A stretch of 64,000 nt of DNA, taken from assembly GCA_002309855.1 (NCBI GenBank), contig DBYD01000031.1, positions 61,830 through 125,829 of the forward strand. Reading direction: 5' to 3'. Under the pieces are notes generated by a model, which ran no database searches, was not told where the DNA came from, and worked only from the letters and a program-made list of their open reading frames with translations. A program made the position numbers and the translations under genes. Below are positions 39,419-46,624 of this stretch, in pieces (position 1 is the first letter of the stretch; the number at the start of each line of letters is the position of its first letter). Source of the DNA: Bacteroidales bacterium UBA1195 (lineage in GTDB: Bacteria; Bacteroidota; Bacteroidia; Bacteroidales; WCHB1-69).

Positions 39419-39464
39419 AGGGAAGAAACATTAAAAAGAAAGATAGTAAAAGGAATATAGTGTC

Positions 39465-40721
39465 ATGAAGTTAAAACAAATCGTATTCATCCTGTTGTAT
39501 GTGTTCTCACTTACAGCGGTGGGTCAGACGAAGAAAGTAGCTGTGTGGGAGACCAAATGCAGTGACAACAGCCTACGACCAATCCAGAAAACAATGGTGC
39601 GTGGAGGAATGGAGACCTCTGTGGGGAATACACCGGGTTACGAGGTGTTTGACCGTAGTGCGTTTGATGTCATAATGAAGGAACACCATTTTGAGCGTTC
39701 TGGTGCGGTGAGTGAGGCGGAAATAAAGGAATTGGGTAAAATAGCTGGAGTACAGTACATAATAGTGCCGGAGGCAATGACTGATGGCACAGATTTCTAT
39801 ATCATTGTGAAGATGCTTGATGTTGAGACGGGCAAGTTCGGAGGTGTTCATCAGGCATTGTGTACTCCTACAGGGTCGGATATCTATAAAGCATGCGAAA
39901 AATTAGGTGCTGAACTTTTTGGCAGTTCTTACGGTGGTTCAAATACTAATGGCAATCGTTCCAATGGCAACGCCACCACGCAGCGCGGCCAGAACTTCAC
40001 GGAGACAGCCTTCGGCATCAACATGCGGATGGTATATGTGGAGGGCGGCACCTTCACCATGGGCTGTACTGGCGAGCAGGGCAGCGATTGTGACGATGAC
40101 GAGTCTCCCAACCGGCAGACCACTGTCAGTTCATACTACATCGGTATGTTGGAGGTGACACAGAGCCAGTGGGAGAAGGTGATGGGAACTTCCGTCTATC
40201 AGCAGCGGAACAAAGCCAATCCGGAATGGACGATGCGTGGCATCGGTGCCGACTACCCGATGTACTATGTGAGCTGGGAGGAGGCGAAGGAATTTTGCGC
40301 CCGCCTGAGCCGTCAGACAGGAAGGAACTACACTCTACCGACCGAGGCGGAATGGGAATATGCCGCCCGTGGCGGGAAGAAAAACGAAGGGACGAAGTAC
40401 AGCGGGGGCTGGAGTGCCGATGATGTGGCGTGGTATGATGGCAACAGCGGCAATTCCACGCATCCGTGCGGCACCAAGCGTCCGAACGCGCTTGGCATCT
40501 ACGACATGAGCGGCAATGTGTGGGAGTGGTGCGAGGACTGGTATGGCAAGTATTTGCAGTATGACAACAACAATCCCAAAGGTGCCAATGTCGGCTCCGG
40601 CCGCGTGTCGCGTGGCGGTGGCTGGAACAACTGCGCAGGGTACTGCCGTGTTTCGTATCGGAACGGCAGCACTCCTGGCAGCAGGTACGGCAACCTCGGG
40701 TTTCGCGTTGTCCTCCATTAG
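39465..40721 (+). CDS. Array gene D: CsgG-like plus FGE/lectin-like protein with variable C-terminus
   Basis: A 418-residue exported protein (signal VFILLYVFSLTAVGQ). The CsgG-like part (KKVAVWETKCSDNSLRP, FDRSAFDVIMKEHHFERSG, GKIAGVQYIIVPEAM) is nearly identical to gene E over about 180 residues, while the FGE part belongs to the B/F type (NFTETAFGINMRMVYVEGG, GKKNEGTKYSGGW). Such exact sharing over one domain but not the other is the mark of recent recombination between array members. The variable 40-codon end carries one change in the frame (RVSRGG instead of RVLRGG). Confidence 0.85.
   Translation: MKLKQIVFILLYVFSLTAVGQTKKVAVWETKCSDNSLRPIQKTMVRGGMETSVGNTPGYEVFDRSAFDVIMKEHHFERSGAVSEAEIKELGKIAGVQYIIVPEAMTDGTDFYIIVKMLDVETGKFGGVHQALCTPTGSDIYKACEKLGAELFGSSYGGSNTNGNRSNGNATTQRGQNFTETAFGINMRMVYVEGGTFTMGCTGEQGSDCDDDESPNRQTTVSSYYIGMLEVTQSQWEKVMGTSVYQQRNKANPEWTMRGIGADYPMYYVSWEEAKEFCARLSRQTGRNYTLPTEAEWEYAARGGKKNEGTKYSGGWSADDVAWYDGNSGNSTHPCGTKRPNALGIYDMSGNVWEWCEDWYGKYLQYDNNNPKGANVGSGRVSRGGGWNNCAGYCRVSYRNGSTPGSRYGNLGFRVVLH
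40599..40718 (+). other. Variable region of array gene D (DGR-type VR)
   Basis: All 14 scored variable codons are NNC (ggc, ggc, aac, aac, tgc, tac, aac, ggc, agc, agc, tac, ggc, aac, ctc). Confidence 0.8.
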
Positions 40722-40842
40722 TTTGCTACGAAAAAATCCATTAGTCATACTAAGCTAAAAAAACGGTTTATGATAGTGAAGCGGAGCGGGAGCGGAATGG
40801 AGTGCAGCGACAGGCGCAGCGGAATCATCATAAACCGCCGGT
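40722..40842 (+). repeat. Intergenic array repeat, unit 4
   Basis: Same element; arms at 40764-40774 and 40827-40837. Confidence 0.8.
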
Positions 40843-40885
40843 GGAAGAAATATTAAAAGAAAGATAGTAAAAGGAATATAGTGTC

Positions 40886-42238
40886 ATGAATTTAAAACAA
40901 ATCGTATTTATCCTTTTGTCAGTGTTCTCACTGACAGCGGTGGGTCAGACGAAGAAAGTTGCCGTGTGGGAGACCAAATGCAGTGACAACAGCCTACGAC
41001 CAATCCAGAAAACAATGGTGCGTGGAGGAATGGAGACCTCTGTGGGGAACACACCGGGTTACGAGGTGTTTGACCGTAGTGCGTTTGATGTCATAATGAA
41101 GGAACACCATTTTGAGCGTTCTGGTGCGGTGAGTGAGGCAGAAATAAAGGAACTTGGTAAAATAGCTGGAGTCCAGTATATAATAGTGCCGGAGGCAATG
41201 ACTGATGGTACAGATTTCTATATCATTGTGAAGATGCTTGATGTAGAGACGGGCAAGTTCGGAGGTGTCCATCAGGCATTGTGTACTCCTACAGGGTCGG
41301 ATATCTATAAAGCCTGCGAAAAATTAGGTGCTGAACTTTTTGGCAGTTCTTACGGCGTTTCAAATTCTAATGGCAACCGTTCTAATGGCAACGCCACCAC
41401 GCAGCGCGGCCAGGACTTCACGGAGACGGCCTTCGGCATCAACATGAAAATGATATATGTTGAGGGCGGCACCTTCACCATGGGCTGCACCGGCGAGCAG
41501 GGCAGCGATTGCTATGATGGCGAGAAACCTGTCCATATGGTAACGCTTTCCAATTATTATATTGGTGAGACGGAGGTGACTGTAAGACAATTCATGAAAT
41601 TCATAACTGAGACAGGGTATCGCACCGATGCTGAAAAGGATGGTGGTGCATGGAGATGGATAAAGGTTGGTGATGAATGGAAATGGAATTATGTGAACGG
41701 ATTGAATTGGATGTATGATGCCAATGGGAATGTCAGGAACAGTTCTGAATATGACCATCCTGTGTTGTATGTAAGTTGGAATGATGCCAATGAGTTCTGC
41801 AAATGGTTGAGACAAAAGACCGGAAAAAGTTATCGCCTGCCCACGGAGGCGGAGTGGGAGTATGCGGCACGTGGAGGTAGAAGAAGCAAAGGCTATAAAT
41901 TTAGTGGCAGTAACAGTATAAATGATGTGGCGTGGTATGGGAATTTGAATAGTAGTACAACGGCAAATGGGAAAACGCATTCTGTCGGTACAAAAACTGC
42001 CAACGAACTGGGCATCTACGACATGAGCGGCAACGTGTGGGAATGGTGTCAGGATTGGTACGGAAGTTACAGCAGTGCGAGCCAGACCGACCCTATGGGA
42101 CCTGCAGCAGGCTCCTACCGCGTGCTGCGCGGCGGTAGCTGGATCTGCATCGCGGGGGACTGCCGTGTTTCGTACCGGAACCGCACCAACCCTGGTAACC
42201 GGATCGACTGCTACGGATTCCGTGTTGTCCTCCATTAG
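40886..42238 (+). CDS. Array gene E: CsgG-like plus longer FGE/lectin-like protein with variable C-terminus
   Basis: A 450-residue exported protein. The signal and CsgG-like part copy gene D almost exactly. The FGE part is different and longer, with an insert in the region after the first FGE motif (EVTVRQFMKFITETGYRTDA, GGAWRWIKVGDEWKW) that looks like the canonical FGE form, then LPTEAEWEYAARGGRR and NELGIYDMSGNVWEWCQDW. The end (YGSYSSASQTDPMGP and GGSWICIA) matches A and C. So three sources are joined: D-type front, unique middle, A/C-type end. The catalytic Cys pair is not complete. Confidence 0.85.
   Translation: MNLKQIVFILLSVFSLTAVGQTKKVAVWETKCSDNSLRPIQKTMVRGGMETSVGNTPGYEVFDRSAFDVIMKEHHFERSGAVSEAEIKELGKIAGVQYIIVPEAMTDGTDFYIIVKMLDVETGKFGGVHQALCTPTGSDIYKACEKLGAELFGSSYGVSNSNGNRSNGNATTQRGQDFTETAFGINMKMIYVEGGTFTMGCTGEQGSDCYDGEKPVHMVTLSNYYIGETEVTVRQFMKFITETGYRTDAEKDGGAWRWIKVGDEWKWNYVNGLNWMYDANGNVRNSSEYDHPVLYVSWNDANEFCKWLRQKTGKSYRLPTEAEWEYAARGGRRSKGYKFSGSNSINDVAWYGNLNSSTTANGKTHSVGTKTANELGIYDMSGNVWEWCQDWYGSYSSASQTDPMGPAAGSYRVLRGGSWICIAGDCRVSYRNRTNPGNRIDCYGFRVVLH
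42116..42235 (+). other. Variable region of array gene E (DGR-type VR)
   Basis: All 14 scored variable codons are NNC (tac, agc, atc, tgc, atc, gac, aac, cgc, acc, aac, atc, gac, tgc, tac). Ends in GGA TTC CGT like gene A. Confidence 0.8.
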
Positions 42239-42358
42239 TTTGCTACGAAAAAATCCATCATTCATACTAAGCTAAAAAAAACGGTTTATGATAGTGAAGC
42301 GGAGCGGGAGCGGAACGGAGTGCAGCGACAGGCGCAGCGGAAACATCATAAACCGCCG
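42239..42358 (+). repeat. Intergenic array repeat, unit 5
   Basis: Same element; arms at 42282-42292 and 42345-42355. Confidence 0.8.
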
Positions 42359-42395
42359 AGGAAGAATAAGACTTACAATCAAGCAAAATAATAAA

Positions 42396-43667
42396 ATGGT
42401 GAAACGATTATTGATTTTGGCAGCTTTGCTTGCGGTATCGGTTGTGGTATCTGCCCAGGATAAAGTCAAGAAGGTGGCTGTGCTCAAGGTTGTCGATGAA
42501 TATGATGCCGTATCGCCGGGCATAAAACTCAACCTGCGGCAGACCCTGACCGTCGCCATCAACGATATGGAAGGCTATGAGGCCTATACCCGTGTCAATA
42601 CGTCGGCTATCAGGGATGAACACGCCTTTGAACGATCCGGCTATGTCAGTGACGATGAGATAAAGGAACTCGGACGGATGAACAGTGTTGATTATGTGCT
42701 GGTGGCCGAGGTCGCTCCATATAGTGATGGTTACGTCACTTTGACCGCTTCCATATACAATGTGGTTACCGGGCGTATCTTCAAGGCATCGGAGGGCAAA
42801 ATAACCTCAACAGATCCCACGAAGATGCCGCAATCGGCCAGGGAGGTTGCCCACACGCTTCTCAAGGGACGCCGACAGGGAGAATTGGTGTCGGGTGGAT
42901 ACGGATCTGCGGGCAACACCACCACGCAGCGCGGCCAGGATTTCACGGAGACAGCTTTCGGCATCAACATGCGGATGGTATATGTGGAGGGCGGCACCTT
43001 CACCATGGGCTGTACAGGTGAGCAGGGTAGTGATTGCTACGATAACGAGTCCCCAAATAGGCAGACCACTGTCAGTTCATACTACATTGGTATGTTGGAG
43101 GTGACACAGAGCCAATGGGAGAAAGTGATGGGAACTTCCATTTATCAGCAGCAGTCCAAAGCAAATGCTTCGAAAACCTATGACACCGGTGCCGACTACC
43201 CGATGTATGGTGTGAGTTGGAAGGAGGCGAAGGAGTTTTGCACCCGCCTAAGTCGTCAGACAGGAAGGAACTATACACTGCCCACCGAGGCGGAGTGGGA
43301 GTATGCCGCCCGTGGTGGGAAGAAAAACGAAGGGACGAAGTACAGTGGGGGCTGGAGTGTAGGTGATGTGGCGTGGTATGATGGAAACAGCGGCAGTTCC
43401 ACGCATCCGTGTGGAACCAAGCGTCCAAATGCGCTTGGCATCTACGACATGAGCGGCAACGTATGGGAGTGGTGCGAGGACTGGTATGGCAGCAAATACC
43501 TGCAGTATGACAATAACAACCCCAAAGGTGCCAGTTCAGGCGGCTGCCGCGTGTTGCGCGGCGGTTGCTGGAACAACAGCGCAAGGGACTGCCGTGTTTC
43601 GAATCGGAGCTACTTCACTCCTGGCAGCCGGTTCAACGGCTACGGGTTTCGCGTTGTCCTCCATTAG
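42396..43667 (+). CDS. Array gene F: CsgG-like plus FGE/lectin-like protein with variable C-terminus
   Basis: A 423-residue exported protein (ATG 42396; signal VKRLLILAALLAVSVVVSAQ). The N-terminal domain is a distinct CsgG-like version (KKVAVLKVVDEYDAVSPG, YTRVNTSAIRDEHAFERSG, LGRMNSVDYVLVAEV), while the FGE part (MVYVEGGTFTMGCTGEQGS, GKKNEGTKYSGGWSVGDV, SKYLQYDNNNPKGASSG) is nearly identical to gene B. The variable end differs from B at most variable codons although the two genes are almost the same just before it; this contrast is the strongest single sign of targeted change. It is the last array gene. Confidence 0.85.
   Translation: MVKRLLILAALLAVSVVVSAQDKVKKVAVLKVVDEYDAVSPGIKLNLRQTLTVAINDMEGYEAYTRVNTSAIRDEHAFERSGYVSDDEIKELGRMNSVDYVLVAEVAPYSDGYVTLTASIYNVVTGRIFKASEGKITSTDPTKMPQSAREVAHTLLKGRRQGELVSGGYGSAGNTTTQRGQDFTETAFGINMRMVYVEGGTFTMGCTGEQGSDCYDNESPNRQTTVSSYYIGMLEVTQSQWEKVMGTSIYQQQSKANASKTYDTGADYPMYGVSWKEAKEFCTRLSRQTGRNYTLPTEAEWEYAARGGKKNEGTKYSGGWSVGDVAWYDGNSGSSTHPCGTKRPNALGIYDMSGNVWEWCEDWYGSKYLQYDNNNPKGASSGGCRVLRGGCWNNSARDCRVSNRSYFTPGSRFNGYGFRVVLH
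43545..43664 (+). other. Variable region of array gene F (DGR-type VR)
   Basis: All 14 scored variable codons are NNC (tgc, tgc, aac, aac, agc, gac, agc, tac, ttc, agc, ttc, aac, ggc, tac). Confidence 0.8.
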
Positions 43668-43702
43668 TTTAGTATGACAGATGGATTTCAGTCGTAGTAA
43701 AC
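43667..43702 (-). repeat. Partial inverted copy of the intergenic array repeat
   Basis: The bases after the last array gene (GTTTAGTATGACAGATGGAT, then TTCAGTCGTAGTAAAC) match the reverse complement of the first 36 bases of units 1-5 (GTTTGCTACGAAAAAATCCA, then TCAGTCATACTAAGC) at about 30 positions. The GC-rich part with the 11-base arms is missing here. Confidence 0.6.
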
Positions 43703-43890
43703 AGGTTCGTGTCGGGTTTGGCATTGCCAAACGAAAAGGAGCGGTCGGGAACCGTCTGTATGCCGGTGCTGGTAGCCGTTGCAGGGTCGTTACAGAACCG
43801 GATTACTGCATCGGCGAAGGCTCCGGTGATGAGATATGTTCCAATCCCACCCCCGCTTCATCCGGCAGGTTTTGATTAAAATAATTCAAT
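43703..43890. other. Gap after the array, no gene recognised
   Basis: An open frame exists here (about 43681-43875) but shows no family features, no promoter and odd composition. I looked for a DGR template repeat here (an A-rich copy of the variable region) and see none. Confidence 0.4.
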
Positions 43891-45384
43891 ATGAAACAAT
43901 TCTTTACATTCATCCTTGCATTTTTGTTCGCCTCCAATGCCTTTGCTCAGGTGAACCGCGACGCGTTTGACCAACAGCGGCAGAAGATGCGCGAGCAGTA
44001 TGAGCAGAAGAAAAATCAGATGCAGCGGCAGTATGACGATGCGCGTAAAAAGGCGGAAGCGGAATACGCAGCCTTCCGCAAGAAGGCCAACGAGGAGTAT
44101 GCCGAGGCGGTGAAAAAAGCCTGGCAGCAGATGGGTGTCCAGCCTGCCGTGCCGAAACCAAAAGAGCCGGAGCCACCTCGTCCGCCTGCACCTGTTCCCG
44201 ACAAGGAACCTACTACCGACCCGCTGCCGCAGGGTGAAGTGGAGCCATTGCCGGAGGTCAAACCTCCAGTGCCTGCGCCGCCTATTCCCGAACCGGAGCC
44301 TGAGGTGCCAGTAATGCGGTTCAGCCTGTATGGCACCGGCTGCAGCGTTCATGCCGATGCCGGGCAGCTACGTTTCAAGCTGGCATCGGTTGATGAAAAT
44401 GGGGCGGCGGCGGCCTGGCAAACATTGTCGCAGGAGAAATACGACGGGCTGTTGCACGATTGTCTGGCACTGCGTGACCGGCTGCATCTTGGGGATTGGG
44501 GCTATCTATGCCTGCTGCAGTCTGCAACGGAGCAATTGCTTGGCAGTGGCAGCAACGAGGCTGTGCTGCTGCAGATGTACCTGCTGACCCAGTCCGGTTA
44601 CCGTGTGCGCCTTGCCAAGGCGGACGGACGTTTTGTCCTGTTGGTGCCTTTCAGCCATACGGTCTATAATTATTCTTATGTGCCCATAGATGGATTGAAG
44701 CATTATCTGCTCCGTCCCGGTAAGGGCGGCAGCGTGCAGGTCTGCAAAGTGGCTTTTCCACGTGAGCAGGTGGCAAACATCCTGTTGGCGGAACTGCCCG
44801 CCTTGGAGCATAATATGCAACCTGGGCGCACCTTTTCGGCCAAACGTTTTGGCACGATGCGGGCGGAGGTCTCGGTGGACAAAAGCCTTGTGGATTTCAT
44901 GAACGATTATCCGTTGAGCGGAGCCTGGGAATGCTACGCCCGTACCGGTTTGAGCGAAAACGTAAAGTCAACCCTCTATCCGGCGTTGCGCAGTCAGATT
45001 GAAGGCAAAAGCAAAAAAAAGGCCGCACTCATGCTTCTGGATTTTGTACAGTCAGCCTTTGCCTATGCCACTGATCAGGAGCAGTTCGGCTACGAGAGGC
45101 CCCTGTTCGGGGATGAGAGCTTCCATTATCCCAAGAACGACTGTGAGGACCGTTCCATCCTCTACAGCATTCTGGTGCGCGACCTTTTGGGGCTGGATGC
45201 GGTGCTTGTGAACTGGCCAGGACATCTGGCCACGGCGGTGGCCTTTCCGGAAGAGGTGGAGGGCGACTATTTCACCATAGACGGCCGCCGTTATACGGTG
45301 TGCGACCCAACCTATATCGGTGCCTCAATTGGGGAGACTATGCCGCAGTTCAAGAAGGTGGAGGCCAAACTGATAAAGTTATGA
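43891..45384 (+). CDS. Exported transglutaminase-like cysteine protease
   Basis: A 497-residue protein. Signal peptide (FFTFILAFLFASNAFAQ), then a charged coiled coil with Gln/Arg/Lys/Glu (about 20-80), then a Pro/Glu-rich spacer (about 87-145). The C-terminal half has a transglutaminase-like core: Cys418 in YPKNDCEDRSILYSIL, His445 in NWPGHLATAV and Asp472 in YTVCDPTYIGASIG form the expected Cys-His-Asp triad. Such enzymes cleave or crosslink proteins; in this setting it may process or attach the exported array proteins (inference). It is 230 bases after the array, and the next gene starts inside its last codons (45381). Confidence 0.75.
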   Translation: MKQFFTFILAFLFASNAFAQVNRDAFDQQRQKMREQYEQKKNQMQRQYDDARKKAEAEYAAFRKKANEEYAEAVKKAWQQMGVQPAVPKPKEPEPPRPPAPVPDKEPTTDPLPQGEVEPLPEVKPPVPAPPIPEPEPEVPVMRFSLYGTGCSVHADAGQLRFKLASVDENGAAAAWQTLSQEKYDGLLHDCLALRDRLHLGDWGYLCLLQSATEQLLGSGSNEAVLLQMYLLTQSGYRVRLAKADGRFVLLVPFSHTVYNYSYVPIDGLKHYLLRPGKGGSVQVCKVAFPREQVANILLAELPALEHNMQPGRTFSAKRFGTMRAEVSVDKSLVDFMNDYPLSGAWECYARTGLSENVKSTLYPALRSQIEGKSKKKAALMLLDFVQSAFAYATDQEQFGYERPLFGDESFHYPKNDCEDRSILYSILVRDLLGLDAVLVNWPGHLATAVAFPEEVEGDYFTIDGRRYTVCDPTYIGASIGETMPQFKKVEAKLIKL

Positions 45385-46094
45385 GAAAAGAAATAATGGT
45401 TTTGGCATTGGTTCCCTTTCTGTTGGTGGCGGGTTGTCATCGCCGCGACAAAAAGGATGTTCGCCCGGAGTCTGTTCCGCCGTGTGAGGAGGTGACGGAA
45501 CATAAGGACACTGTATCGGTGGAGGCGGATTCATTGGTGAAAACTTCAAAAAAATTAACAGTTTCCGACCTCTACCAGTTGCAGCTGGACAGTGCGGAAG
45601 TCACCAACCTGCGTCTTATGGGACGCAAACAGCGTGTCATTTACCGTTCCAGGCAGCTTTGGGGCAAATGGCAGCGTGGCAGCGAACATGTTGTTTTCCG
45701 GAACGACAGCACCGGTCTGATGTGGGATTTCTCCGATGATGTTTCCCGCGAGGAGGCGCAGCACTTCACTTGGAGCATGGACAGCAATATGCTGCTGCTT
45801 GTTTTCAGAATGGAACGGGGAGCGTTGGTGCCGAAGCTGTATCTCGTCACCTTTGCCGATGATGAGAGCCTGGCCTATAGCGATGCCTATGGGAATGCCT
45901 TCCTGTGGGATAGGGACACAACTGTCCGGGTGGCCTTTGCAGACGGTTTCTTATCCAAAAAAGATTCATTATCTCCTATAGTGTCCGCGCATGGAAAGCA
46001 CCAGGACAAGTACCAAATTATCATGAATTTGGTATATAATCCGATCTTTTCTGTTGATTCTCCGGGACCAGCAGCCTGCGAGATCTCCTACTAA
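45381..46094 (+). CDS. Lipoprotein with an end disrupted by a TA insertion
   Basis: The lipobox LLVAGC places Cys17 after a short signal peptide. The protein continues with VEADSLVKTSKKLTVSDLYQL and a beta-rich part (QRVIYRSRQLWGKWQRGSEHVVFRND, LMWDFSDDVSREEAQHF). The last 42 codons (from about 45969) lie antisense to the YoeB-type toxin gene and share nothing with the preceding style, so the original C-terminus has probably been lost. The start ATG overlaps the end of the transglutaminase-like gene by 4 bases. Function unknown. Confidence 0.6.
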   Translation: MRKEIMVLALVPFLLVAGCHRRDKKDVRPESVPPCEEVTEHKDTVSVEADSLVKTSKKLTVSDLYQLQLDSAEVTNLRLMGRKQRVIYRSRQLWGKWQRGSEHVVFRNDSTGLMWDFSDDVSREEAQHFTWSMDSNMLLLVFRMERGALVPKLYLVTFADDESLAYSDAYGNAFLWDRDTTVRVAFADGFLSKKDSLSPIVSAHGKHQDKYQIIMNLVYNPIFSVDSPGPAACEISY

Positions 46095-46238
46095 TTGCTC
46101 CGGTTTCCCAGTGCCTGTGCGCGGGTGCAAGGCCATCTCTTCAAGCAGCCTCTGTATTTTCCTTTTTGTGGCGGGATCTCCGTTTTCCTTCCACCATTCA
46201 ATGTCCTTTTGGGCATCAGGGGTGTATGCTATTTCCAT
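45969..46238 (-). CDS. yoeB: YoeB/Txe-family toxin (RelE superfamily mRNA interferase)
   Basis: An 89-residue toxin with the strongly conserved YoeB end: TGKPEQLVGDLAGCWSRRIN, DRIIYQIHDN and VLVLSMRGHY (catalytic region with Arg, His and Tyr). YoeB cuts mRNA on the ribosome. It follows the antitoxin gene with a 10-base overlap and runs against the lipoprotein gene on the other strand. The last two residues after RGHY are RR. It looks intact. Confidence 0.9.
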   Translation of the reverse strand: MEIAYTPDAQKDIEWWKENGDPATKRKIQRLLEEMALHPRTGTGKPEQLVGDLAGCWSRRINRKDRIIYQIHDNLVLVLVLSMRGHYRR

Positions 46239-46432
46239 AAGTCAGCGGTTCCAATGATTTTGTAGTCGCCTTTTTGAAAAGCCTCCTGTCCTCTTTTGAT
46301 TTTGCATACCATTTCGGGGTCGTAGCTTTCATTTTCCGCCACTTCCCTTACATCTTCAAATTTAAGCAAGGCTGAAATGAGTGCCTTTATCGCTTTGTTT
46401 CGTCCGTCATATTCTATGGTTATCGTTTCCAT
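46229..46432 (-). CDS. Antitoxin of the YoeB-type pair
   Basis: A 67-residue protein starting METITIEYDGRNKAIKAL, with an acidic middle and a C-terminal half (MVCKIKRGQEAFQKGDYK) of the kind that wraps the toxin. It does not look like the classic YefM/Phd fold; similar short antitoxins pair with YoeB in Bacteroidetes. The start is the ATG at 46432; the longer frame covers promoter sequence. A minus-strand -7 box lies at 46478-46485. Confidence 0.8.
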   Translation of the reverse strand: METITIEYDGRNKAIKALISALLKFEDVREVAENESYDPEMVCKIKRGQEAFQKGDYKIIGTADLWK

Positions 46433-46477
46433 GATAGTCTGTTTTTTTCCTTCAAAAACCAAAAAGTAATTGATTTG

Positions 46478-46485
46478 CAAAAATA
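46478..46485 (-). promoter_or_regulatory. -7 box (TATTTTTG on the minus strand) of the TA pair
   Basis: The plus strand reads CAAAAATA, i.e. TATTTTTG on the minus strand, 45 bases before the antitoxin start. Confidence 0.55.
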
Positions 46486-46588
46486 GCCTTTTTTCCAATA
46501 CGCATCATTAAAAAGTACATGAAAAAAAAGATTGCTGCAAAATAAAAGTTATTCGGTTTTCGCGACGGTTCTGTATTGATTTTTCAAG

Positions 46589-46596
46589 TACTTTTG
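46589..46596 (+). promoter_or_regulatory. -7 box (TACTTTTG) of uvrA
   Basis: TACTTTTG followed by CAAC, 29 bases before the ATG at 46625. Confidence 0.7.
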
Positions 46597-46624
46597 CAAC
46601 TTTGTTTTTGTGTAGAGGAAAAAC

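Noticed and set aside
35226..42358. Regular spaced repeats as a CRISPR array
   Set aside because: The units are about 120 bases, separated by whole genes of over 1 kb, and contain inverted arms; there are no short spacers or cas genes.
33987..43667. Array proteins as active formylglycine-generating enzymes
   Set aside because: The pair of catalytic Cys residues is not present (only the Cys of CRVS is kept), and the variable codons fall at the region where an active site would need fixed residues.
43681..43875. Open frame of 64 codons after the array
   Set aside because: It starts inside the inverted repeat copy, has no promoter, no signal peptide and no family features.
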